A DNA stretch of 64,000 nt from Ctenosaura bakeri (GCA_948474755.1 CAOLHI010000964.1:186001-250000); one strand, 5' to 3'; counted from the stretch's first letter, positions 11,001-18,716 are shown. Numbers and translations are program-made. Notes: generated by a model not told the origin, from the sequence alone.

Positions 11001-14000
11001 ACTACACACTTTCTTTTCCAACATCCCTGCCGCATCAACTCCTAACTGAAGCAGGGGGCCTAGGACTGGAATCCTAGAGCTGAAGAGACCCCCAGAGGCC
11101 ATCTAGTCCGACCCCCTTCTGCCATGCAGGAAGACACAAGCCCTCCTTTTGACAGAGGGCCATCCAGCCTCCAAAGAGGGAAGGAGACTCCACCACACTC
11201 CACGGAGGCAGCAGTGGATTCCACTCTCAAACTGTTCCTGCTATCAGGAAGTTCTTCCTAAGGTTTAGGTGGAATTTCTTTTGCTTAAGTTTGAAGCCAT
11301 TGCTCCATAGTGTCCTAGGCCATTTCTGCACTAGGCTGTTATAGTGCTATTATTCCACTTTCAACATCCTGTGGAATCCTGGGGTTTCCAGTTTAGGAGG
11401 GGTGGGTGGGCAGGATTCCATAGGATGCTGAAAGTGGAATAATAGCACTATAACAATCCAGTGTGGCAATGGCCCTAGTCTCTGGAGCAGCAGAGGTTTT
11501 CTAGAATGGAGGAATCCAGGAATTCATGGTTTCTGGGAATGCCCTATGGCAACCCCATGAGTTTCCCAGCCAGGGTTTTCTTATGCAAGGAATACTCAGA
11601 GGTTGTTTTGCCAGTTCCTTCCTCTGAAATATAGCCTACAGCACCTGGGATACATTGGCAGTCTCCCATCCAAGTACTAACCAGGGCTGACCCTACTAAG
11701 CATCCAAGATGAGGCAGGATGTGGTGTAGGCCCCCCACAAGCGATAATGTCATTGGGCATTTATTGGGTCTTCTGTGCTTTTGAGTTGGCCCAATAAAGG
11801 CATCGCTGTTTTGTGGATTTTGGATTTTGTTCTGTTTCCCAGCATCTACCTTAGTTCGTGGCTGCTGTTTCTGCCCGTGCTGGCGTAATTATGCCATATA
11901 AGGGGTCTATGCATTTACCGCCTACATTGACATAAACTATTTCTGCACTACATTGTCATAGTGCTATTATTCCACTTTCAACATCCTGTGGAATCCTGAG
12001 GTTTGCAAACCCCAGGATTCCACAGGATGCTAAAAGTGGAATAACAGCACCATAACAGACTAGTGCGGAAATGGCTGTAGTTCCATGACTTATTGCACTG
12101 ACGGAATTCCAGCGAATGGGTGCGTTTTTGGCGTGTGTGCATGTGGGGTTTTGCTTTTTTGTTGCATGATGCACTCTCTCTTCCATCCTTTCCCTGTTTC
12201 TCCCCGCAGAGCTGCAGAGGGCTGGGTTTGGAGAGCGGCCAACATTTGAGTGTTTCGTGGCTGAAGTTCCCCCAGAGCAAAAAAGCAAGGAAGGTAACGA
12301 AGGAGCCCACGTTTGTTAGAAGTGTCCCACGGATCCCACAGGGACTTCATCCCCTCCCAACAAGCCCAAAATTTGGGCGTTAAAATGGCAACAGGAGGTG
12401 ATGTTGCATCAGTTCCTGTTGCCATTTTGGGGCAACTGTAGAGGAAAATTAGTATTTGAGGATAGTAGTGATTCTGGGGTGCTTTTGAGAGGGAGATGGG
12501 GAAATTTTCAAATGTTTCCATGTGTTCATGAGGCTTTTTTGCCCTGCCCCTCCATAGAGTTTGGGAAAGTCCTTTAAAAATAAAAAATAAAGCCTCCAAC
12601 CCCTAGGCCAGTCATTCACTCTCAGTCTGACCTACCCAGCAGGGTTGTTGGGAGGACAAAGAGGGAAGGAAGAGAAGAATCATAGTGGCTGAGCCATTTT
12701 GGGGGTGCAGTCCCCAAATGGAAACCTTCCCCGAAAAACAGATTTCTGCCCTATATTACAGTCCTCATTGACAAGGAAATTTGGCCCGTGTGCAATGCAG
12801 TCTCCCAGCTGTGAAACTGTGGGGTTGTCAATCCATTCTGGTGGTAAATGATTTTAGTGTGGACTTCAATTTGGGGTGGTGGTGACGAAGTTTGGTGACT
12901 TGGGACATTTAAAACCCAAAGTGGACGGATGAACCACCGACTGCTGCAGGTTGTGCATTTAGTGTTGGCGGCTCAACCTTCTTCCTACTCTCAGCCCGTT
13001 TACCAAATTAATGATGCAATTGTCATTTTTAATAAATCTCTGCAGGTCATACTCTCATTGGCTACGTCCTGTCCGTTTACACCTATAGCACCTGGAGAGG
13101 AAGAAACCTCTACATGGACAACCTCTATGTCATGCCAGAATTCAGAGGTATGGCTAAAAAAGACCCCCCAGCCATTTCTGCACTAGCCAGTTATAGTGCT
13201 ATTATTCCACTTTCAACGTCCTAAGGAATCCTGGGGTTTGCAGTTTGCGGAGGGGCCTTTGGAATTCTCAGCCAGAGAGCTCTTTGGCCTCAGGAAACTA
13301 CAAATCCCAGAATTCCACAGGAGGTTGAAGGTGGAATAGTAGCACTAGAACAGTGTAGGGTGGAAATGGCCCCAGTTTAGCTCAATTCAGTTTAGTTTTA
13401 GTTATACATGTTTTGGCATATTTATGATTAGTTTCTTTTTCTCTTGTTCTTTTTTCTGTAGTTGCAAATTAGATTGTTTGCATCTTCTTCTAAAATTCAT
13501 AAATATTAAATCTCAAAAAGAAGGAGATGCTGCTGGATGTGTGGACTAAAAATGGAAACAATGAGACCACCTTACGCCTGCATGGAGGGAGGGCAGCTTT
13601 CTGGAGCTGGACCAGGGGCAGCTGGTGGCTTCTGGGTGGTGGGATCAGTGAATCCACTCTGGGTTTTATTGCAGGCTTTAAAGGAGCTCTCCAAGGTGCT
13701 GAGCTCTATTCCTAACTACGGTTCAGGACCACGGATAGTGGTCAAAACAAGGAGTAGATTCACTGACTCACTGCCATGGAGATTCCAGGACATTTCTGCA
13801 CTAGAATAGTGCTATTATTCCACTTTCAACATCCTATGGAATCCTGGGGTTTGCAGTTTACGGAAGGGCCTTTGGAATCTTCAGCCAGAGAGCTCTTTGG
13901 CCTCAGGAAACTACAAATCTCAGGATTCCGCAGGAGGCTGAAAGTGGAATAATAGAACTATTAGCGGTCTAGTGCAGAAATGACCTAACGCTTCTGTGAT

Positions 14001-16685
14001 TTGAATCACATACCTAACAGTTTCATTGGTCATGAAAATTTTTAGTATCAAGACAGGAAGAGAAAGAAAACTATTTTTTCTCTCATTGCCAGAGTCATAC
14101 AGCCCAGGGATCATCTAGACAACCCCATGCCATACAAGTACGCCCTGTTAAAGAACCCATCTCAGATGGCTGTCCAACCTCTGTTTAAACTCTTCCAAAA
14201 AAAAGGAAGGTCTTCCACCCTCTGAGACAGCCTATTTGGCTGTTGAATAGGTCTTGCCTTCTAGGAGTTCTTCCCAATGTTTAGGTGGAATCTCTCTTCT
14301 TGTCACTTGAATCCACTGGTCATGTTCTAGTCTCTGGGAGCAGCAGAAAACAAGATGGCTCCATCTTCTAAATGGCATCTCTTCAGGTATAGACATCCCC
14401 TCTTTTTTGATGACCTGTTTTTCAATATTCCACCCTTTTAGCTATTGTGTGAGGTTCCTTCAAGGTGGGAACCCAGTCTTTCGTCCGTTCTTCTCCTCTC
14501 ACCTTCTTCCTGGTGGGAACCCAGTCTTTCGTCCGTTCTTCTCCTCTCACCTTCCTCCTGGTGGGAACCCAGTTTTTCGTCCGTTCTTCTCCTCTCACCT
14601 TCTTCCTGGTGGAACCCAGTCTTTCATCCGTTCTTCTCCTCTCACCTTCTTCCTGGTGAGAACCCAGTCTTTCGTCCGTTCTTCTCCTCTCACCTTCTTC
14701 CTGGTGGAACTCAGTCTTTCATCGGTTCTTCTCCCCTCCCCTTCTTCCTGGTGGAACCCAGTCTTTCACCAGTTCTTTTACTCTCGCCTTCTTCCTGGAG
14801 GGAACATGAGGAAATCACAGAGGCTCACCATATGAGCCTGTGTGATTTCCTCATGTTTCCTCCAAGAAGGCGGCAAGAGGAGAAGAACTGATGAAAGACT
14901 GGGTTTCCTCCAGGAAGAAGGTGAGAGGAACGAATGAATGAAAGACTGGGTTCCCACCAGGAAGATGGCAAGAGGAAAAGAACTGATGAAAGACGGAGTT
15001 TCCCTAGGAAGAAGGTAAGAGGAGAAGAACTGGTGAAAGACTGAGTTTCCTCCAGGAAGAAGGTGAGAGGAACGAATGAATGAAAGACTGGGTTCCCACC
15101 AGGAAGATGGCAAGAGGAAAAGAACTGATGAAAGACGGAGTTCTCCCTAGGAAGAAGGTAAGGGGAGAAGAACTGGTGAAAGACTGAGTTTCCTCCAGGA
15201 AGAAGACAAGGGGAGAAGAACTGGTGAAATACTGGTTTCCCACCAGGAAGAAGTCAAAAGAAGAACTGACGAAAGACTGGGTTCCCACCAGAAAGAAGGC
15301 AAGAGGATGAGGACTGCTGAAAGACTGGGTTCTTCTTTTCAACCAATTCCCCTTCTGTCCATGCTCTGGTCCCTAACCTGTCAGATAAGCAAGGGATGGC
15401 TGTATTTAAATATGGCTATCATCTTTAAGCGAGACCCAGTGGCTGGAAGAGAGAAAGAAGCTGGGAATCTTAGCTGCTGGTCTCCCCAACTCTGGAGTTC
15501 AATGCATTGATATGTTTATTGTTATGGGTCTCCCATTGATTGTTCTTTCTTGTAGGTCGGCGTATTGGGAAGCAGCTCATGCTCACAGCAGCAGAGGTGA
15601 GTCCTGCTCAGAGGCTGAGGAACGGATGTTGTTGGATTTACACCCTCCAATGATCTCCCTTTTTTTTGGGGTAGAAATCTTGGGAGCTGTAGTTCAATTT
15701 AGGATCTTCTGTGTTGGGGTGGGGAGATCACTCAAGGGTACCTCTTTGACCATGTTGTTGCAATGTGGCTCTTTCCAGTGTCGGCTAGCATTTCCTGTTC
15801 AGTAGCAGTGGCGAATTTACTCCGAAATTTTAAATCCAAACTTTAAGGGAACTGCTCAGGATGATGAATTCTACTTCCAAAGAAATTGTGGTCATTTTTC
15901 CTTCTGCTTCTGTTTGGGTTTTTATTTTTACTCCACCTCTTCCCTAAAATGGGGACTCAGAGTTGCTAGGGTAGTTCTTTAAAGTTCTAACTAAAACCAG
16001 GAGTGGATATCGTTGCCACCATCTGCCACAGGCTGCTCCCCCATTGCTAAAGTCAGCACAAACCAGTTCTCAGCCTCATTCCCATGGCTTCCCCATGGCA
16101 TCCCTTGCAGGAAAGCCATCACGGGATGCTATTAGTGGCATAAACAGGTGTACATGGGCTTGTGCGTGCAGAGTGAATTTTGCGGGTAACACACCACAAT
16201 CACATCCATCTTATGGTGGTGGAAGCAGAGCTCTGAAGGTGGGACTGTTGCCCGGGAAATGCACATCCAAGTTCACTGAGCAGAAAGCTAGTGCGCTTTG
16301 CTGTTGTATGATGTTGCTATTCAATTCAGAGGAAGTATAATGTAATATTTATGCAACGCCAAAGCATTGTACAATTTCAGGCCAAATGTCCCCTTTAGTC
16401 CAACGTTTGGGCCCTTGGCTACTCACACCAAGCCCTTGCAAGCGGCTGAAACCAGGGCGGGAGGGAATTTTTACAGCCGAATGAATTCCGGTTTTCTATT
16501 TTTCCTTAGGCTGCCTGGGGCCGCAGGTGCACCGAACTCCGAATGCATGTCTCTGGCGAGAAGCCGGAAAACATAACGTTCCTTGAGCGGTTGGGGGAGA
16601 GAACCTCAGCACCAAAGAAGGCTGGAACCTCTTTCGGTTTCAGAATGACGTCCTGCACAGAATGGCAGCTCTGAGCCAACTCTAG
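3782..16685 (+). CDS. SAT2: SAT2/SSAT-like polyamine (thialysine) N-acetyltransferase gene, six coding exons
   Basis: GNAT-family enzyme that would transfer acetyl from acetyl-CoA to polyamines or thialysine in the cytosol. Coding exons: 3782-3844, 9787-9841, 12210-12293, 13046-13147, 15556-15596 and 16510-16674 (or to 16685 in the shifted frame), all with GT-AG borders and compatible phases. The start ATG is in AGCCATGA context and gives MSFIVRPC, like the MAKFVIRP start of SSAT1. Residue numbering matches SSAT1 without gaps up to about residue 144: GFGERP near 45, VAEV near 55, LYVMPEFRG at 94-102. Odd points: the acetyl-CoA loop RxxGxG reads RGRRIG (Arg at 104), position 140 is Leu where SSAT1 has the catalytic Tyr, E92-D93 read D-N, and the last exon loses frame at a G-run (16593-16597). 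As read the protein has 169 residues; in the alternative last frame about 173 (SSAT1 has 171). The family is sure. SAT2 rather than another SSAT paralogue is inferred. Confidence 0.8.
4040..5210 (-). repeat. Tandem array of SINE bodies separated by (TTA)n, ~6 units
   Basis: Antisense SINE bodies (GGTACTCATTTTACCGACCT, GAGTCAACCTTGGAGCCCGG) alternate with TTA/TAG microsatellites and the reversed tail TATCCTGCCTCTCCATA. They repeat about every 190-200 bp, six times. Only the last unit keeps the tRNA-like head (AACCACTGCGCCTCCAGG, about 5150-5205). The first unit has an extra CCGCTTATCAACGG tail near 4056. Confidence 0.85.
5224..5375. mobile_element. Palindromic MITE with longer termini
   Basis: Full foldback with right terminus GTGTGGAAATGGCC. 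The inverted repeat extends outward into GATCACTTT on the left and AAAGTGATC on the right, 11 bp further than in most copies. The right end at 7165-7176 has the same extension, so this may be a subfamily. Confidence 0.75.
5655..6009 (+). mobile_element. CR1 LINE 3' end, partly duplicated
   Basis: Starts at CAGTCAGGGCTGTCTGGCAG, runs through TTTTTAAGCAGAGGCTGG and the 3' UTR. Near 5858 it restarts at CTTTGGAGGCTTTTAAGCAG and ends again in TTCTATGATTCTATG. Non-coding remnant. Confidence 0.85.
6268..7165 (+). repeat. MITE with its left arm amplified ~11 times (74-bp units)
   Basis: Units of 72-74 bp begin GGGCCATTTCCGCACTAG and end ATCCTGGGGTTTCTT, at about 6267, 6341, 6415, 6487, 6563, 6635, 6709, 6783, 6856, 6929 and 7003. 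The last unit runs through a damaged loop into a single complementary right arm ending GTGCGGAAATGGCC at 7165. Units differ by single bases (GTAATG or GCAATG, CATCC or CCTCC). Confidence 0.9.
7190..8215. other. SAT2-like intron 1 segment, AT-rich, unassigned
   Basis: No coding exon recognised. From about 7560 the sequence becomes strongly AT-rich with pyrimidine and adenine runs, which could be an old LINE 3' UTR, but no diagnostic motif is visible. Confidence 0.3.
8216..9420 (+). mobile_element. CR1 LINE, longest pol fragment (RT to 3' end)
   Basis: Frames encode the RT part (AFDKVPQDILAKKLVKCGL, GEPQGSVRGPVLFN) and the C-terminal domain through [35 protein letters not shown] and [14 protein letters not shown] to a stop at 9320. 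The typical 3' UTR and ATTCTATG repeats follow (to about 9418). The RT catalytic box reads FAETPIG rather than FADDT-x-G and the upstream part is frameshifted, so the copy cannot be active. Confidence 0.9.
9440..9780 (+). repeat. Possible L1-like 3' UTR and short (TATC)n
   Basis: An AT-rich stretch ends in TTTTAAAAATATAATAAAAA, like the L1-like 3' ends at 34830-34857 and 52125-52150, followed by a few TATC units next to the exon 2 acceptor. The assignment is by resemblance only. Confidence 0.35.
9787..9841 (+). CDS. SAT2: SAT2-like exon 2
   Basis: Acceptor TTTTTTCAG, then EIAVIYNVPLDQLRTNVE, donor GTGAGG. 55 bp, ending in phase 1. It keeps the KE of the SSAT1 'RLIKELA' helix. Confidence 0.8.
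9842..10320. other. SAT2-like intron 2 segment with imperfect inverted repeat
   Basis: No gene seen. An imperfect palindrome spans about 10095-10215 (AAAACAGCATTTTTCTCTG against CAGAGAAAATGCTGTTT) around a (CACG)n/(CA)n tract at 10130-10158. Confidence 0.4.
10322..10665 (-). mobile_element. Two CR1 3' ends in antisense
   Basis: Two successive antisense CR1 tails begin at 10322 and 10452 (TAGGGTTGGAAGAGACCCC; AGAGTCGGAGGAGACCCC), with CCATCCAGCCTCTGCTTAAA. The second is cut at 10665, where a MITE right arm follows. Confidence 0.85.
10666..10758. mobile_element. Palindromic MITE, right arm only
   Basis: GGCCAGTTGGCCCCTCCCTG, then AACTGCAAACCCCAGGATTC and ATAACAGTCTAGTGCGGAAA. The left arm is missing; the copy abuts an interrupted CR1. 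Confidence 0.75.
11060..11510 (-). mobile_element. Older CR1 3' end in antisense, interrupted by a MITE
   Basis: CR1 antisense motifs CCCAGAGGCCATCTAGTC, ATCCAGCCTCCAAAGA and GAAGCCATTGCTCCATAG stop at 11328 and resume at 11474 with TCTCTGGAGCAGCAG. Removing 11329-11473 and one copy of CCTAG restores GTCCTAGTCTCTGGAGCAGC, the sequence of intact CR1 copies (for example 28045-28064). Confidence 0.85.
11329..11473. mobile_element. Palindromic MITE with proven 5-bp TSD (reference copy)
   Basis: Left terminus GCCATTTCTGCACTAG, right terminus CAGTGTGGCAATGGC, arms about 65 bp, short central GGGTGGGTGGGC. Flanked on both sides by CCTAG (11324-11328 and 11474-11478). The host is a CR1 whose uninterrupted sequence is visible elsewhere in the window, so ends and TSD are fixed by an empty site. 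There is no open frame inside; mobility would need a transposase in trans. Confidence 0.92.
11520..11735 (-). repeat. 5S-rRNA-derived SINE (SINE3-like)
   Basis: On the - strand the head matches the 3' half of 5S rRNA, including the GGTTAGTACTTGGATGGGAG box region (11661-11682) and CCAGGTGCTGTAGG. A body follows (TTTCAGAGGAAGGAACTGGC) and then a Bov-B-like GGGTTGCCATAGGG tail. Substitutions in the head (TAGTAGGGTCAGCC) argue against a functional 5S gene. A second, more worn copy on + lies at about 32795-32993. Confidence 0.8.
11935..12075. mobile_element. Palindromic MITE, full copy
   Basis: Left arm TCATAGTGCTATTATTCC and CATCCTGTGGAATCC; the right arm mirrors the private CTGTGG as CCACAG. 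Right terminus GTGCGGAAATGGC. No clear TSD. Confidence 0.8.
12210..12293 (+). CDS. SAT2: SAT2-like exon 3
   Basis: Acceptor TCCCCGCAG; encodes LQRAGFGERPTFECFVAEV and onward, corresponding to the SSAT1 'EDGFGEHPFYHCLVAEV' block. Donor GTAACG. 84 bp. Confidence 0.85.
12420..13045. other. SAT2-like intron 3 segment, nothing recognised
   Basis: No repeat family or exon identified apart from exons 3 and 4 on either side. A short tract resembles the CAGTCCCCAAATGGAAACC type of sequence but is not classified. Confidence 0.3.
13046..13147 (+). CDS. SAT2: SAT2-like exon 4 (GNAT core strands)
   Basis: Encodes GHTLIGYVLSVYTYSTW and NLYMDNLYVMPEFR, the central GNAT beta strands ending just before the acetyl-CoA loop. 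The SSAT1 LED triad is MDN here. Acceptor TCTCTGCAG, donor GTATGG. Confidence 0.85.
13171..13370. mobile_element. Palindromic MITE, long-loop subfamily
   Basis: Arms as in the family. The loop contains GGAATTCTCAGCCAGAGAGC and AACTACAAATCCCAGAATTC. Flanks are CCCCA left and CCCAG right; a shifted reading would give CCCCAG, so the TSD is unclear. Same loop type as 13789, 22386 and 56936. Confidence 0.85.
13372..13788. other. SAT2-like intron 4 segment, unassigned
   Basis: About 13380-13520 is T-rich and ends in AATATTAAATCTC, perhaps an old LINE 3' end. 13640-13720 holds a short GGTTTTATTGCAGGCTTTAAAGG stretch that resembles an exon border but encodes nothing I recognise. Confidence 0.3.
13789..13984. 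mobile_element. Palindromic MITE, long-loop subfamily
   Basis: Terminus GACATTTCTGCACTAG against AGTGCAGAAATGAC. Loop with TCAGCCAGAGAGCTC and AACTACAAATCTCAGGATTC. No convincing TSD. Confidence 0.85.
14095..14400 (-). mobile_element. Old CR1/L3-type LINE 3' fragment
   Basis: Antisense order of CR1 blocks is preserved but diverged: CATCTAGACAACCCCATGCC, ATGGCTGTCCAACCTCTG, AGGTGGAATCTCTC, TCTCTGGGAGCAGCAGAAAA, ATGGCATCTCTTCAGG. It is clearly older than the other CR1 copies here. Confidence 0.75.
14457..15340. repeat. Inverted minisatellite (~48-bp units in opposite orientations around a palindrome)
   Basis: About seven units of CCCAGTCTTTCGTCCGTTCT / CTCACCTTCTTCCTGGTGGG run from 14457 to 14805. 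From 14865 the complementary units (AGAACTGATGAAAGACTGGG, AGGAAGAAGGTGAGAGG) run to about 15340. The centre (14800-14865) is a palindrome of GAACATGAGGAAATCACAG and CTGTGTGATTTCCTCATG. Single related units occur at 19865-19910 and 21194-21239. Confidence 0.9.
15556..15596 (+). CDS. SAT2: SAT2-like exon 5 (acetyl-CoA loop)
   Basis: Encodes GRRIGKQLMLTAAE. With the last Arg of exon 4 it forms RGRRIG in place of RxxGxG. Acceptor TTTCTTGTAG, donor GTGAGT. 41 bp, ending in phase 0. Confidence 0.85.
15597..16509. other. SAT2-like intron 5, nothing recognised
   Basis: No repeat family identified. Ordinary composition, no convincing additional exon. Confidence 0.35.
16510..16685 (+). CDS. SAT2: SAT2-like exon 6 with apparent -1 frameshift
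   Basis: Acceptor TTCCTTAG. The first part reads AAWGRRCTELRMHVSG through FLERLG. In that frame the exon ends at TGA 16672-16674 with a tail unlike any SSAT. Shifting one base at the G-run 16593-16597 gives ENLSTKEGWNLFRFQNDVL to a TAG at 16683-16685, which matches the SSAT1 'DLSSEEGWRLFKIDKEYLL' tail. Either one G is missing from the assembly or the gene is frameshifted. Confidence 0.8.
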
Positions 16686-16811
16686 CCGTGAGCCACGGAG
16701 TGCGATTTTTTGGGGTAGGGGAGCCGTGAATTAGGGACGGCGAAAAACAGCTGGGGGGGAGAGATCCTGTCTACAGTGCTGAGACACAGCAGATTCAAAG
16801 TATGTCCAAAA

Positions 16812-16817
16812 AATAAA
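16812..16817 (+). terminator. Poly(A) signal of the SAT2-like gene
   Basis: AATAAA lies 127 bp after the shifted-frame stop (138 bp after the unshifted one), on the same strand, in an otherwise unremarkable 3' UTR. A G/T-rich stretch follows at about 16838-16850. Confidence 0.7.
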
Positions 16818-16954
16818 GGAGAATTGTTTCCAAAGCATGTGCAGAGTGCCTTTCTTCTTATCCCTCAGGTGATTGGATCTCATGTATGAGTCCAGGAGAG
16901 GAAAGAGGATTCCAGGGAATTGGAAGTGACCTCCCTTCCCTTCTCTTCCCTTTT

Positions 16955-17795
16955 AGAATCATAGAATCATAGAATCCCAAAAGTTGGAAGAGACCCCAGG
17001 GGCCATCCAGTCCAACCCCGGCCATGCAGGAACACCCTCAAAGCACTCCCGACAGATGGCCATCAAGCCTCTGCTTAAAAACCTCCAAAGAAGGGAGACT
17101 CCACTGACTCCGAGGCAGCATCTTCCACTGCCAGGGCAGCCCTGACTGGAAGTTCTTCCTGAGGTTCAGGTGGCATCTCCTTTCCTGCAGCTTGAATCCA
17201 TTGCTCCTGGTCCTGGCCTCTGGAACAGCAGAAAACAAGCCCTCTCCTTCCTCAACATGGCATCCCTTCAAATACTTTTAAAAGTGGCCATCATGTCCCC
17301 TCTTAACCTTCTCTTCTGCAGACTAAACATACCCAGCTCTCTAAGTCTATCCTCATAGGGCTTCATGGCTTCCAGGCCCCTTACCATTTTGGTCGCCCTC
17401 CTCTGGACTTGCTCCAGCTTGCAATATCCTTCTTGAATTGAGGTGCCCAGAACTGGACACAGGATTCAAGATGGGGTCTAACCAAAGCAGAGTCGAGTGG
17501 TACCAGTACCTCCCTCGATCTAGACACCAGACTCCTATTGGATACAGCCGAGAATTGCATTGGCTTTCTTGGCTGCCGCATCACACCGCTGACTCATGTT
17601 CAGCTTGTGGTCTATGAAGACTCCTAGATCCCTTTCACACGTCCTGCTACCCAGCCACGTGTCCCCCATCCTATATTTCTGTATTCCATTTTTTTCTACC
17701 TAAGTGCAGGACCTTACCCCTCCTCTCTGTTGAATTTCATTTTGTTAGCCTTGGCCCAGGGTCTCCAATCCATCCAGGTCATTTTAAATTTTTGA
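16955..17795 (-). mobile_element. CR1 LINE 3' fragment in antisense
   Basis: Antisense CR1 from the tail (AGAATCATAGAATCATAG, AGTTGGAAGAGACCCC) through the ORF2 C-terminus to about the [13 protein letters not shown] block (17730-17790). Several frameshifts. Confidence 0.9.
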
Positions 17796-17796
17796 A

Positions 17797-17838
17797 TTCC
17801 ACTTTCAACCTCCTATGGAACCCTGGGGTTTGCAGGGT
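17797..17838 (+). mobile_element. Palindromic MITE arm fragment
   Basis: Only TTCCACTTTCAACCTCCTAT and ACCCTGGGGTTTGCAG remain, directly after the CR1 copy. Confidence 0.65.
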
Positions 17839-17839
17839 C

Positions 17840-18352
17840 CACTTTGTCTCTCCTAAGGGAAACATTTCCCCAGGGCTGGTTGTTTCTCTGGATTGACTGC
17901 GGGGGCAGCTTTGCCCTGTAAGGGAAAGGTCCAATGTAGAAGCATTCATTGCAGTTTATTCTGTAACTATGATGACGCTCTCTCCCTCCCTGCCCCTGCT
18001 AATCTTTAACTCGAACTCAGCTCCCGTTGACCTTCAACCCAGTGCTTAGATTCCTCATCGTCCTTAATCGCCTTGCTTCCACCCACGGACTGACTGCTCC
18101 GCTCCACCCAAAGGTTGGGAAAGTCACATTCTGGACTATTTCAGAATCCCCCAGTCAGCATACAAACCCCAAAATCCTCTTGCAGTGCCTATGTTGGTTG
18201 AACGATCCTGAAAGCTGAGTTTCAGATAATAAAGAGGAGGTAACTTTCCCAAACTCTGGCTCCCTGCTGGCTTTTTCTTCAAGCCAAAGACCTGAGTGAG
18301 GATTAACAGGAGAGCCCATGATTTGAATGTTGGACTACAACTTTGGAGACCG
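17840..18352. other. Intergenic, nothing recognised
   Basis: No gene or repeat family identified between the SAT2-like 3' end repeats and the next MITE. Confidence 0.3.
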
Positions 18353-18354
18353 GG

Positions 18355-18567
18355 GCCACTTCCCCACTAGCCTGTTATAGCGGGATGATTCCACTTTCAA
18401 CCTCCTATGGAATCCTGGGGTTTGAGTTCGGGAGGGGCCGGCCGGATGTCCTTTGAGGTCTCTTCCAACTCTATAGAGGCCGGCCCCTCCCGAAATACAA
18501 ACCCCAGGATTCCATAGGAGGTTGAAAGTGGAATCACCCCGCTATAACAGACTAGTACGGAAGTCGT
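18355..18567. mobile_element. Palindromic MITE with CR1-tail-like loop (inverted)
   Basis: Arms carry the private GCGGGATGATT mirrored as AATCACCCCGC. The loop holds GATGTCCTTTGAGGTCTC and TTCCAACTCTATAGAGG. Flanks CCGGG and CCAGG form a 5-bp TSD with one mismatch. Confidence 0.85.
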
Positions 18568-18594
18568 CCAGGATTCAATTCCTCACTTGATCAT

Positions 18595-18716
18595 GGAAAT
18601 CCATGGAAATTGCTTGGGCAAGTCACGCATTCTCAGCTCCAGAAAACCCCATGATAGGGTTTTTCTTAGGGTCACCGTAAGCTGGAAATAATTTGAAGGC
18701 ACAGGACAACAACCAC
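18595..18716 (+). repeat. Sauria-type SINE remnant, Bov-B-like tail
   Basis: GGGCAAGTCACGCATTCTCAG, GAAAACCCCATGATAGGG, GGTCACCGTAAGCTGGAA and TTTGAAGGCACAGGACAAC are the ordered body and tail blocks of the squamate SINE with Bov-B 3' end. The tRNA-like head is missing. Confidence 0.7.

Noticed and set aside
11632..11735. Functional 5S rRNA gene
   Set aside because: Only the 3' half is recognisable, with several substitutions, and it is followed by a SINE body and tail.
14407..14891. 142- and 148-codon repeat proteins
   Set aside because: All three frames of the ~48-bp minisatellite are open; this reflects the repeat and not coding selection.
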